From Flexithrix dorotheae DSM 6795 (GTDB lineage Bacteria > Bacteroidota > Bacteroidia > Cytophagales > Flammeovirgaceae), in assembly GCF_000379765.1 (NCBI RefSeq), contig NZ_KB903447.1:1-64000 (forward strand): a stretch of DNA of 64,000 nt. The letters are read 5' to 3'. Below are positions 35,383 through 45,077 of the stretch, in pieces. The position numbers and the translations under genes were made by a program. The notes below the pieces were generated by a model. The model was not told where the DNA came from. It made no database searches and worked only from the letters and a program-made list of their open reading frames with translations. The first letter of the stretch is position 1. Each line of letters begins with the position of its first letter.

Positions 35383-38300
35383 ATGAAGATGAAATATTAC
35401 ACACCTTATCCAGGGGAAGTCCCCCTATGGATCTATCCTACCTTTAAACTTTGCTGTGTTTTTTTTCTCCTGATTATTATTGGGAGAAATGCGAATGCAC
35501 AAACTATTTATTTAGAAAATGGCGAAATGAAATCAACGCCTTACAGTTATCCGGGATTGGATGCTGGGACCAAAGCACAGTTAGATGCTATAAAAAATTT
35601 ACCAACCACCACGGCTCAGGAGAATTTGTTCTGGAAACAAGTGGGTAAAGAAGTTAATAAACAGGTATCAACCGGGGGCAACTTTGGAGGTCGATTTTTT
35701 GAAAATGAAAAGTCGAGTTATCCTAAAGCGATGAGTACCATAATCCATGGTGCTGCCCATAATATTCCTTCTTATGTTACTTCTGGCGCAGACTTCCTAA
35801 TGGAGCCTGATAATCAGGGAGGTAGTATGGCCTCTTACACAAGACAAGTAGATCTTTATCCAAGCTTTACCTTAAAAGGACAAATTCCTAAATATTTCTA
35901 TTTTGGGAAATTGAGAGGAGATGTCACGGCATCTTACCTGGAAGATATGCGAAAAGGAATTTTCCTTTGGACGCACAAATATTGGGAGGAAAATGGCAGT
36001 ACCAACGATCCTGTGCTGCCCACTCCTATTTTAGGCGATCCCATCAATAATAATTATACTGAAAGATCTCCTTTTTACAGGGCAAACCCGGTTTATTCTG
36101 GTGCTTCCGGCTGGGGGCCTGATGCTAAAAATTCCTGGGTAGATATTCGGGGAACGGACAACCTGCGATCGATGCGGGAAACTTCCATTTATCTTTTATC
36201 CAAAGAAATGGGTTATAATTCTGTAGCCAGTGCAGAATTAAATGGTAAAATTACCAATCATGTAGCTACGCTTTATAATGTAGGTTACAGCGAATGGGAA
36301 TCCGATACTTATTACCCGCACGTAATTGCGCCCTATCTCAATTTATATGCTTATGCACCAGAGGTAAAAGCCAAAGAATTAGCCAAAGCTGCATTAGACT
36401 GGTATCTATTGGCTGGGGCAGCCAAATACTTCAGGGGTTCTCAAATTCCTCCTTCAAAAAGGGTTTATGAAGAGCGATTTGTAAAAGTAGGGTCAAGTGA
36501 AGCTGGTCAGGTGGGATTGCGTTTTTTTGGTGGAGTTCCTGATACATATTCTATTCCCGCAAAGGTGTCTGACAAGGATGCTTTTATCTCTTTTCTGAGT
36601 GGATATCGTCCTCCTCAGGCTGTATATGGTATTGGTACAAAGGACATGCAGAAACATGTTGAGGTACTGGGTACAAAAAATACTTACGGACAATTTAATG
36701 TAAACCAATCAGCTCCTGAAGCCAGAGAATTTGTATATTATGGCGATCATTATATAATGGCAAGTGCTGCTTATTCCGGCTCTAACGGAGATATGGCTGA
36801 CAATGGGATGTCTCATTTCAGCAGCAGCATTGGCTCTGAAGGATTCCTGGTTTACCGACCAAATGGAGATGGTACAATCAATTTTTCAAAACAATATCGC
36901 CATCAGATTGGACAATACAGAAATATCAGAATTCACTTACAACCAGCCTCTCAAAATGCTTTTTATATCCTTACTGCGAGTGAAAGAAGTGGAGTACAAA
37001 CTCCGGTGGTAGAAACGGATAATGCCGGAAATCAGGTGATGTTTTTTGAATATGAAAATTCCTGGGTTTCAGTAAGATTAGTGAATGGTGTTTATTCCAG
37101 TTCCGTAGCGCACGATGAAAGTACCGGTGCGAAATATGGCGGATGGTGGACTACCGATGAAAATGATAATAAGGATGTACATGTACATAAAACAAACAAT
37201 ACTTCGAGTTCGGGCTATGCAGGATTTATTATCGAAATTGGAGAGTTAGGAAGTCGAACCGACCAGTTCCCAAGCTTTTCTGCTTTTAAAACTGATATTA
37301 AAAACAGAACGCCTGACTTAAGCAATATTGGAAGTGGAGAGGTTTCACTTTCTACCAAAAGAGGAATTAGTGAAAGTACCGGGGAGTTCGTAAAAATGCA
37401 GTTGAACAATTCAAATGATTTTCCAATCCTGTACAGAAACAGCCAGATTCCCTATAACTGGTATGACGATACCCATAATTATGATACATATCGCTCTATT
37501 ACTCCTCCTCTTGCTCAGTTAGACAATGTTTCGGCAATCAATAGTGGTAGTGGAGTCAGAATAGAAGCAACTGCTTACGATCCGGAACTGGGTCCAATTA
37601 CCCAGGCATGGAAAAGTGGAAAACTTACAGTCATTTCCGGAGCAGCAGGAACTGCCTCTGGTTATAAGTTTGAATCTTCTATCGATGGAGCTGGAAATGT
37701 AACTTCTACGGAAACAGCAATTACATCCGTTGCACAAAGAAGAGGTGAACTGGCAAAGGTAGAAATCTGGGTAGACAATATCCGGATTGCAGATATTACT
37801 TCAGGTGCTGATCTGGCTGATTTGGAAAATGGCAGTTTTGTTTACGAATGGCTCAATGCCAAGAACGGAACGAATATGGAGGTGAAATTAAGGGCAGAAG
37901 ATTTGCAGGGAAATGTAGCCTGGTCGAACATTGGGACGGTAACCGTAACGAATGGTGACAATGTTGCCCCAAATACACCGGCAAATGTAGTGGTCAATCC
38001 TATTTCCGCGGAAGAAATTCAACTGGATTGGGATGATAATGGGGCTTCCGATTTCCTTGGATTTAATGTGTACAGAAGTACTACTGAAAACTTCACGATT
38101 TCCCCCGGAAACCTGATTGCAGAAAGACTGACGGTAAGTGAGTTCAATGATGCCGGACTGGCTGCAGGGCAACCTTATTTCTATAAAATTACCGCCATAG
38201 ATGGCGCTTTCAATGAATCTGCTCCTACTGCTTCCATTAGTGGGTCAACCCTTGATCTTACCAGTTTCTTCCTCAGCGAAGATGCCCATGTAGATGCGGG

Positions 38301-41300
38301 CGCTACAACCACCAATTATGGCAGCAATTCCATCTTACAAATAAAAGGAGGTGGAGGCGCCATCAGAAGGGCATTTATGAAAATTGACCTGTCTACTTTC
38401 GATAAAGTTCCGGTGACTGCTGTACTGAGAATGAAAGGCCGAAGAGGTGGAGGGGAAACCAAAGTCATTCCCATTGGGATTATGGAATGTACTGAAAGCT
38501 GGTCGGAATCAACCATCACCTGGGACAATGCCCCAAATATCGACACCCGATATGGCGGACCGGTTTTAGCATTGGACACACTAACTACTGACAGTTGGGC
38601 CTGGTATGCTTTCGATATTTCCGATCATGTGAAAGCAGCAATACTGGCTGGTCAAACAGAATTGAATCTGGCGATTGGATCGAGAACCTGGAAAAATGGT
38701 GTACCCAATGAATTTTATTCCAGTGAAGCAGGTAGCACTAACCGTCCTTATCTTGAAATAGCCCATATCGATGGAGATGATGTTGCTCCGGCAACTGTAT
38801 CTGGAGTGACTGTGGTGGAAACTACAGGTGTTTCGGCCACTTTACAATGGAATGCTGTTCCTGATGTGGATTTGTATGGTTATTATATTTACCGAAGTAC
38901 GAGCAGTGGTTTTACGCCCTCTTCCGGAAATTTAATCGCTACCGGAATTACTGATTTGTCTTATACGGATAATGATTTGGCAGGAAATACCACTTATTAC
39001 TACAAAATCACAGCAAAGGATTTATCGGCCAACGAATCTGTACCTTCTGCGGAAATTGCGGTTTCTACCTTCTCCAGTAACCTGTATACACCTGTTGCTG
39101 ATGCCTGGGTAGATGCCAATAACCCGGATACCAATTATGGAACGGCTACTTCTCTGGTTCATCGGGCCAATGGAGAACTTTATGAAAGTTATATGCGCTT
39201 CGATGTTTCAGATTTCTCTCAGAAGATTATTGAAAACGTAAAACTCAGGGTTTATGCAAGAGTTTCGGAAGGCAATGAGACCATTCCATTTGGTGTTTTC
39301 CATTTGCCATACGAGTCTTCCCCCTGGCAGGAAAATTCCATTACCTATAACCTGAGAACGAATGTAAATACCCGAAACACAGGGGAAGCATTAGGCATCA
39401 TGCAAATAAATGGAGTAGCCTATAAGTGGTATGAGGTTGACATTACCAGTTATGTGCGAAGGGAAATTTTTGCCGGCTCCGGAGCTATTGATCTGATTTT
39501 TGGCAATACTGCAATATCGGATAAGCAAGTTCACGTTTCCTCTAAAGAAACAGGAAATGCTGCTGAATTGGTCATTTCCTATACCAATGGCGATGCTACC
39601 TCACCTGCTGCTCCAACCGGGCTTTCTGCAACAGCCGGTGCTGATGGAGGCATTGAAATTAGCTGGGATTATGGTTCGGATGCTGATCTGGCGGTATATC
39701 GGGTACATCGATCTGCTACCGCAGGTTTTACTCCTGGCGATGCCAACTGGATTCAGAATGTGAATGCAGCCAACACCACTTTTGCCGATTCGGAAATTAA
39801 CAGTGGTGGAACTTACTATTACCAGATTGCTGCAGTGGATAGTTCGGGAAATGTTTCCGGATATTCTAATGAAGCCAGTGCCACCGCCAATGGAAGTGTA
39901 TTCCTGGAGGTATTGGAAGATGCCTACATTCACCAATCCAACCCGACTACCAACTATGGGAGTGAGGCCAATCTTTATGTAAAACGCATAGATGGCAGTC
40001 ATCGGGAAGCTTACATAAAAGTAGCTTTGAGTAGTATTACCAATAGCATTACCAGTGCAAAATTGAGGTATTACGGAAAACTGGGGGATAATACCCAATC
40101 CAATATTCCAGCTGGAATTTATGAAGTTTCTGCGACCGGATGGAGTGAAAATAGTTTGACTTTTGAGAATAGTCCAACCAAAGAAGCTAATGAAATTACC
40201 AGTACCACCATTATTGATGAAAATTACCAGTGGTATGAGTGGGATATTTCCAATTATATCAAAATTCAGAAAGCACTTGGAAGTGATACTTTGGCTTTTG
40301 TAATCGCCAATCTGACTACATCTTCTCCCTTTGCGATATTTAATTCAAGGGAAGCTGCTGACAATACGCCTGAGTTAGAGGTGGTCATTTCCAATCTTCC
40401 AACAACGGAAATTCCCCAGTTCAACCTTGTTTCAGGAGATTATATTGGTGATCAGCAAATTACCATCACAGCTGCCGATGCAGATGAGATCAGATATACA
40501 CTGGATGGCACCGAACCATCTGAATCAAACGGAACAGTTTATTCGGGAAGTATTACACTCAGCAATTCTGTTACCTTAAAAGCAAAGGCTTTTAAAGCCG
40601 GACATTTGCCAAGTGCCACCAGAATTGGAGTTTACAATATCACACCACAATCCTGTGCAATTCCAATCAATTTAAAAGTTGAAAATTTAGCCAATAATGG
40701 CGCTACTTTAAAATGGTCTTTGAATGCAGGTACTGAAACACCAATTGGATATGAAATCAGTTACCGGGAAGAAGGCACTACCAACTGGACAGTTTTAGGT
40801 GCGGGTGGTACACACGATTCTACTTCCATTGAAATTTCAGGCTTACAGGAAACCACCACTTACGAATGGAAAGTAAATGTATTCTGTTCCAATGGTTCGG
40901 AATCCTGGGCAACTTCTGGGGAAGTTGACGGACCGGAGTTCACCACTTATACTTCCTGTAATATCATTCCGGTTAATTTAAGTGCTTCCAATTTACTTTC
41001 CTGTTCGGCTGAAATCCAATGGGATGCGATTGTCGGAGTAACCAATTATCAAGTGCGTTACAGAAAAGTTGGCACATCTACCTGGAATGATAGAATTGCC
41101 GGAAATTCCACTTATAAAATTTATAACCTGGATGCTTCTTCCAATTACGAATGGCAGGTGAGAACCTATTGTGAAGGCACAGAAACCAATTCTGATTATT
41201 CTTCTACTGATAATTTTAATACAGGAGCTGCTGGTGATAATTGTATCAGTTTCCCATCGGACAATCCTTTTGCGGTAGTTTATCCTGCGACACCGGGCAA

Positions 41301-44300
41301 TCACTGGACAAATAATTTAGCCTGGAGTAATGTATTTAATGTAGAAGATTATGGTGTAGTGGCTGGTGGAGATATGGCTACCAACGGAAGTTCCAACTTC
41401 ACTAACATTGTAAATGCAGTAGATGCAGCTAATGCTGCTGGCGGTGGTGTGGTATTCTTCCCATCCGGAACTTATTATATCGATCCGGGAACCAGTGAAG
41501 ATGGAATTGAACTAAAAGAAGGCGTAATATTGAGAGGAGAAACGCCTGCCATTACGGATGCTACAAATGCTAGTTTTGCACCACCTTCCAGACTGGAATT
41601 CCCTGAATATATCTTTAATGATTCGGGAAATGGTACACCAAATAACACTGCTTTTAAAAGAATTTATTCTTTTGATGGTGCTGATAATATCGGAGTCGTT
41701 TATCTGGACATTAACCGGGCGCATATTTACTGCTGGGCACCTTTGGAAAATAAACCAGGCTACTCCACCCGACAGCCTGCCACCGAAAAAGAAAATATGA
41801 TTTTCTTCGGAACAAGGACGAATAATGCAGCAAGACCATTCAGCAATATACCTGAATCTTTCCAACACCAATGGCAAAGGCTACCTAATGCTTATGCCGG
41901 AGCCAACATTTCGGCTTTAGGTACAAAAAATATCCTTATTGCCAACAACCGGATGAATGATGCCATAACCGATAACCATACTTTTTCGAGTTACATTATT
42001 CAAAATGCCAATAATACAAGCCAGACTTTTTCACTGGAAAATAATGGCACAGATGACAGAAGGGTAAGCTTCCGACACTCTGATCAGTATGGTATTGTAG
42101 TAAATAGAAACAAAGGTGATTATGTGTGGGGAGCAACAGAGGATACTGAAATTCTTTCTTTTGTGGAAGGCGTGGAAATTTTAGGTAACTGGATGTTTAA
42201 AACAAACAGAGTGGGTATTCATGCCGCTGGAAAAGGAATGGTCATTAAAAATAATGTGATTAATGATCAGGACAATAAATTCAGGTTTGCTTCTTCCAAT
42301 GGTTATCAGTCGCCCAGAACAGACCAGACCTTTGAAAACAGGGGAATTGACTGGGCAGGACACAATGTGACCATAGAGGGCAATCAGATAGAAGTTTATA
42401 ATGATTATTTTGAAAACGTTTTTACCGGACAAGAACAACATTCGGTAGATGGGGAAGGAATTCTTTTACAGGAATGTTGTGGAGGTACTACAGTGGATGG
42501 TGCTATTATCCGAAACAACGTTTTATCCGGACAAGATCCTATGATTGGAATTTGGAAAGCCGGTGATATCCGAAATGTGGAAATTTCAGGAAATGACCTG
42601 GGAGGTGTAGGGATCATTACCGTAATGTCCAATAAAAGTACCGATAATTCTTTTTGGGGGGTATTTGATTTGAATATTTCCAATAACATCAATATCAATA
42701 CTGGTGGCGGATCTCCTATGACCAGAGGATTGAAAGTAATTGCCAGTAAAGGCGGTAGTAATGTAGTGGTTCAAAACAATGCCGCTGTAAACGGTGGTAC
42801 GGAATTACTGGTTCCCTGTTTTGCGCAGGTGAGTGGAAATACCAATTTCACCGTACAGGATTGTATTGCTTCACCTTATCCCAAAATCAGTAACTTTTCC
42901 CCTGCGACTTCTTGTGAAGGTGGAACGGTGACTTTGAATGGAAGTGGTTTTGAAAATGTGGAAACCGTATTTGTAGGTACTTTACCAGCCAATAATGTTT
43001 CGGTAAACAACAGCAATCAGTTGACTTTTGAAGTACCAGTTGGAGCTGTAAACGGTAAAATAAAGATTAAAGTAGCAGGAACCGAAAATCCACAATCTGG
43101 TTATACTCCTGCTATCCCTAGCTCAAGTGATGTGAGTACTGCTACTTTAGTGATTGAAGCAGCATGTCCGAAAGAAGATCAGACCATTACTTTTAATAGT
43201 CTGGCTGCTAAAACTTTTGGTAATGCAGATTTTGACCTGAATGCAAGTAGTAGTTCCGGATTGCCAATCACTTATAGCAGTTCGGATGAAACAGTAGCCA
43301 CAATCTCGGGTAATACAGTGACCATTGTAGGCGCAGGAAGTACTGACATTACTGCAAGTCAGCCTGGAAATATCAGTTATAACCCGGCTGCAGATGTTGT
43401 TCAGAATTTAGTGGTGAATAAGGCTAGTCAGACCATCACTTTTGATGCAATCTCAGATAAAACTGTTGGGGATCCTGATTTCAACCTGACTGCTTCAGCC
43501 AGTTCTGGTCTGGCAGTTACTTTTTCAGTGGTTTCTGGACCTGCAAGTGTTTCCGGAAATACGGTGTCTTTAACAGGAAGTGCAGGAACTGTGACCATCA
43601 GAGCAAGTCATGCTGGTGATGATAATTATGAAGCGGCCACTGATGAAGATCAGTCTTTCCAAGTGCAAGAAATTGCTGGAGGAGGTCTGCCTTCTCCATG
43701 GTTGAATGCAGACATAGGCAATGTAGCCGCTACAGGAGATGCTTCATATAGCAGTGGTACCTTCACACTAGATGGCTCAGGTAAGGATATTTGGGGAAAT
43801 ACCGATGAATTCCAGTTTGTCTATCAATCCTTAAATGGCGATGGCGAAATTGTTGCTCAGGTCAACAGCCTTACTAATACAAATGCATGGGCAAAAGCCG
43901 GAGTAATGATCAGAGAAAGCCTGAATGGCAATTCGAAGCATGCGATGAGTGTAATAACTTCTGCCAATGGCGTGAGTTTCCAAAGAAGAACTGGAACCGG
44001 TTCATCGAGTTCAAGTACAAAAATTGCTGGAATTTCCGCTCCGATCTGGGTGAAAATTAACAGGACTGGTAATGTATTCACCTCTTCTTATTCAAATGAT
44101 GGCAGCAACTGGACAGAGATTGGGAATGTAACCATTAGCATGAGTGCCAATACCTTTGTAGGTTTATGTCTTACATCTCATAATGATGGCACTATTGCCA
44201 CCGCTACTTATGACAATGTTGCTTTAAACAATAACAGCCAGCCCCAAACCCAGACTTTCAATACCACTGTGAACCAGGAAGTGAATGGTGGTCAATGGAA

Positions 44301-44976
44301 TTCAGTGGGAACATTTTCTATAGATGGAGGTACTCAGGTGAGTGTAACCATTCGCACAGATAACACCAATGGTTATGTAATTGTGGATGCCGTCCAATTA
44401 ACCAAATCCGGGCAAAGTGATATTATTCTGGATAATTCAGATGCCAGTGGCGTAACTACTACCGGAAGCTGGACCACCAGTTCACATACCAGTGGTTACC
44501 ATGGAGCAAACTATCTGCATGACGGCAATACAGGCAAAGGGAGTAAAACCATTACCTATACCACCACAGTTCCATCCACTGGAGATTATACTATTTCCCT
44601 CCGATGGACCTCTCATTCCAACAGAGCTGATAATGTTCCGGTGGAGATTACCTATACAAGTGGAGGTGGTTCTGGTAGTAGATTTAGTGCCTCTCCAATG
44701 ATTACCGAACAACTGGAAGACAAACCATATGAACTCACAGTTTTCCCAAATCCTGCCAGCCAGTTTCTGGATTTGCAGATTGATGGTAAAGAAGGAGATT
44801 GGAAAGTGAAGATTTTTGATTTGAATGGTAAAATTTACTTGCAGGAAATTGGAAATCAAATGCCTGGTGCATCTACTATAAGATTGGATGTCAGTCAATT
44901 TCCAACAGGACTTTATTTGATGGAATTTATTATGGCTGAAGAAAAGCAGATGCAAAAAATTATGATTTTGAAATAG
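35383..44976 (+). CDS. Giant T9SS-secreted multimodular polysaccharide-degrading protein
   Basis: 3197 residues. Order seen: long signal peptide (~1-39); enzyme-like module (~41-703) with conserved NSWVDIRGTDNL, NHVATLYNVGYSEW and SGYRPPQAVYG; Ig-like domain (~707-860); three FN3 + CBM96/DNRLRE pairs (~863-1670); chitobiase C-terminal-like domain (~1673-1757); two FN3 (~1757-1950); pectate-lyase-type right-handed beta-helix (~1953-2500; VEDYGVVAGGD, GGGVVFFPSGTYYI); IPT/TIG (~2500-2593); MBG-like Ig repeats (~2600-2763); DUF1349-like lectin fold (~2768-2946); golvesin-like domain (~2953-3093); T9SS type A sorting domain (FPNP, ~3107-3197). It should be attached to the cell surface or released, cutting and binding a polysaccharide. 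The first module shares its layout (helical part then beta-sandwich) with toroid lyases, but the family is not recognised. It is divergent from the HTCS gene. Confidence 0.88.
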   Translation: MKMKYYTPYPGEVPLWIYPTFKLCCVFFLLIIIGRNANAQTIYLENGEMKSTPYSYPGLDAGTKAQLDAIKNLPTTTAQENLFWKQVGKEVNKQVSTGGNFGGRFFENEKSSYPKAMSTIIHGAAHNIPSYVTSGADFLMEPDNQGGSMASYTRQVDLYPSFTLKGQIPKYFYFGKLRGDVTASYLEDMRKGIFLWTHKYWEENGSTNDPVLPTPILGDPINNNYTERSPFYRANPVYSGASGWGPDAKNSWVDIRGTDNLRSMRETSIYLLSKEMGYNSVASAELNGKITNHVATLYNVGYSEWESDTYYPHVIAPYLNLYAYAPEVKAKELAKAALDWYLLAGAAKYFRGSQIPPSKRVYEERFVKVGSSEAGQVGLRFFGGVPDTYSIPAKVSDKDAFISFLSGYRPPQAVYGIGTKDMQKHVEVLGTKNTYGQFNVNQSAPEAREFVYYGDHYIMASAAYSGSNGDMADNGMSHFSSSIGSEGFLVYRPNGDGTINFSKQYRHQIGQYRNIRIHLQPASQNAFYILTASERSGVQTPVVETDNAGNQVMFFEYENSWVSVRLVNGVYSSSVAHDESTGAKYGGWWTTDENDNKDVHVHKTNNTSSSGYAGFIIEIGELGSRTDQFPSFSAFKTDIKNRTPDLSNIGSGEVSLSTKRGISESTGEFVKMQLNNSNDFPILYRNSQIPYNWYDDTHNYDTYRSITPPLAQLDNVSAINSGSGVRIEATAYDPELGPITQAWKSGKLTVISGAAGTASGYKFESSIDGAGNVTSTETAITSVAQRRGELAKVEIWVDNIRIADITSGADLADLENGSFVYEWLNAKNGTNMEVKLRAEDLQGNVAWSNIGTVTVTNGDNVAPNTPANVVVNPISAEEIQLDWDDNGASDFLGFNVYRSTTENFTISPGNLIAERLTVSEFNDAGLAAGQPYFYKITAIDGAFNESAPTASISGSTLDLTSFFLSEDAHVDAGATTTNYGSNSILQIKGGGGAIRRAFMKIDLSTFDKVPVTAVLRMKGRRGGGETKVIPIGIMECTESWSESTITWDNAPNIDTRYGGPVLALDTLTTDSWAWYAFDISDHVKAAILAGQTELNLAIGSRTWKNGVPNEFYSSEAGSTNRPYLEIAHIDGDDVAPATVSGVTVVETTGVSATLQWNAVPDVDLYGYYIYRSTSSGFTPSSGNLIATGITDLSYTDNDLAGNTTYYYKITAKDLSANESVPSAEIAVSTFSSNLYTPVADAWVDANNPDTNYGTATSLVHRANGELYESYMRFDVSDFSQKIIENVKLRVYARVSEGNETIPFGVFHLPYESSPWQENSITYNLRTNVNTRNTGEALGIMQINGVAYKWYEVDITSYVRREIFAGSGAIDLIFGNTAISDKQVHVSSKETGNAAELVISYTNGDATSPAAPTGLSATAGADGGIEISWDYGSDADLAVYRVHRSATAGFTPGDANWIQNVNAANTTFADSEINSGGTYYYQIAAVDSSGNVSGYSNEASATANGSVFLEVLEDAYIHQSNPTTNYGSEANLYVKRIDGSHREAYIKVALSSITNSITSAKLRYYGKLGDNTQSNIPAGIYEVSATGWSENSLTFENSPTKEANEITSTTIIDENYQWYEWDISNYIKIQKALGSDTLAFVIANLTTSSPFAIFNSREAADNTPELEVVISNLPTTEIPQFNLVSGDYIGDQQITITAADADEIRYTLDGTEPSESNGTVYSGSITLSNSVTLKAKAFKAGHLPSATRIGVYNITPQSCAIPINLKVENLANNGATLKWSLNAGTETPIGYEISYREEGTTNWTVLGAGGTHDSTSIEISGLQETTTYEWKVNVFCSNGSESWATSGEVDGPEFTTYTSCNIIPVNLSASNLLSCSAEIQWDAIVGVTNYQVRYRKVGTSTWNDRIAGNSTYKIYNLDASSNYEWQVRTYCEGTETNSDYSSTDNFNTGAAGDNCISFPSDNPFAVVYPATPGNHWTNNLAWSNVFNVEDYGVVAGGDMATNGSSNFTNIVNAVDAANAAGGGVVFFPSGTYYIDPGTSEDGIELKEGVILRGETPAITDATNASFAPPSRLEFPEYIFNDSGNGTPNNTAFKRIYSFDGADNIGVVYLDINRAHIYCWAPLENKPGYSTRQPATEKENMIFFGTRTNNAARPFSNIPESFQHQWQRLPNAYAGANISALGTKNILIANNRMNDAITDNHTFSSYIIQNANNTSQTFSLENNGTDDRRVSFRHSDQYGIVVNRNKGDYVWGATEDTEILSFVEGVEILGNWMFKTNRVGIHAAGKGMVIKNNVINDQDNKFRFASSNGYQSPRTDQTFENRGIDWAGHNVTIEGNQIEVYNDYFENVFTGQEQHSVDGEGILLQECCGGTTVDGAIIRNNVLSGQDPMIGIWKAGDIRNVEISGNDLGGVGIITVMSNKSTDNSFWGVFDLNISNNININTGGGSPMTRGLKVIASKGGSNVVVQNNAAVNGGTELLVPCFAQVSGNTNFTVQDCIASPYPKISNFSPATSCEGGTVTLNGSGFENVETVFVGTLPANNVSVNNSNQLTFEVPVGAVNGKIKIKVAGTENPQSGYTPAIPSSSDVSTATLVIEAACPKEDQTITFNSLAAKTFGNADFDLNASSSSGLPITYSSSDETVATISGNTVTIVGAGSTDITASQPGNISYNPAADVVQNLVVNKASQTITFDAISDKTVGDPDFNLTASASSGLAVTFSVVSGPASVSGNTVSLTGSAGTVTIRASHAGDDNYEAATDEDQSFQVQEIAGGGLPSPWLNADIGNVAATGDASYSSGTFTLDGSGKDIWGNTDEFQFVYQSLNGDGEIVAQVNSLTNTNAWAKAGVMIRESLNGNSKHAMSVITSANGVSFQRRTGTGSSSSSTKIAGISAPIWVKINRTGNVFTSSYSNDGSNWTEIGNVTISMSANTFVGLCLTSHNDGTIATATYDNVALNNNSQPQTQTFNTTVNQEVNGGQWNSVGTFSIDGGTQVSVTIRTDNTNGYVIVDAVQLTKSGQSDIILDNSDASGVTTTGSWTTSSHTSGYHGANYLHDGNTGKGSKTITYTTTVPSTGDYTISLRWTSHSNRADNVPVEITYTSGGGSGSRFSASPMITEQLEDKPYELTVFPNPASQFLDLQIDGKEGDWKVKIFDLNGKIYLQEIGNQMPGASTIRLDVSQFPTGLYLMEFIMAEEKQMQKIMILK
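43687..44220 (+). repeat. DUF1349-like cassette, copy 1
   Basis: First of three nearly identical ~178-residue lectin-like modules carried by three consecutive genes (others at 45879-46412 and 52523-53056). By eye the protein copies agree at about 85-90% of positions; the DNA differs mostly at third codon positions. Confidence 0.8.
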
Positions 44977-44988
44977 TAATCTAACATT

Positions 44989-45023
44989 AAAACCTTCAGG
45001 GATTTTTTATTCCTGAAGGTTTT
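44989..45023 (+). terminator. Rho-independent terminator after the 3197-aa gene
   Basis: AAAACCTTCAGG (44989-45000) pairs perfectly with CCTGAAGGTTTT (45012-45023), with an 11-base loop; the right arm ends in T4. It lies 13 bases after the stop codon and separates the transcript from the next giant gene, which must then have its own promoter or rely on read-through. Confidence 0.82.
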
Positions 45024-45077
45024 ACACTACCGAATACCCCTAACACTTTTATATTTTTTATTTTATAAATAGTAATA

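Noticed and set aside
41041-41230. Cys-containing FN3 domains of the 3197-aa protein as a separate gene boundary or frameshift.
   Set aside because: The frame is continuous and the same domain type recurs without any break on either side.
39601-44955. Several long minus-strand open frames inside the 3197-aa gene (for example 39601-40098 and 44482-44955).
   Set aside because: They mirror the repetitive Thr/Ser/Gly codons of the sense strand, have no signal, domain or start context, and the sense protein is domain-complete throughout.
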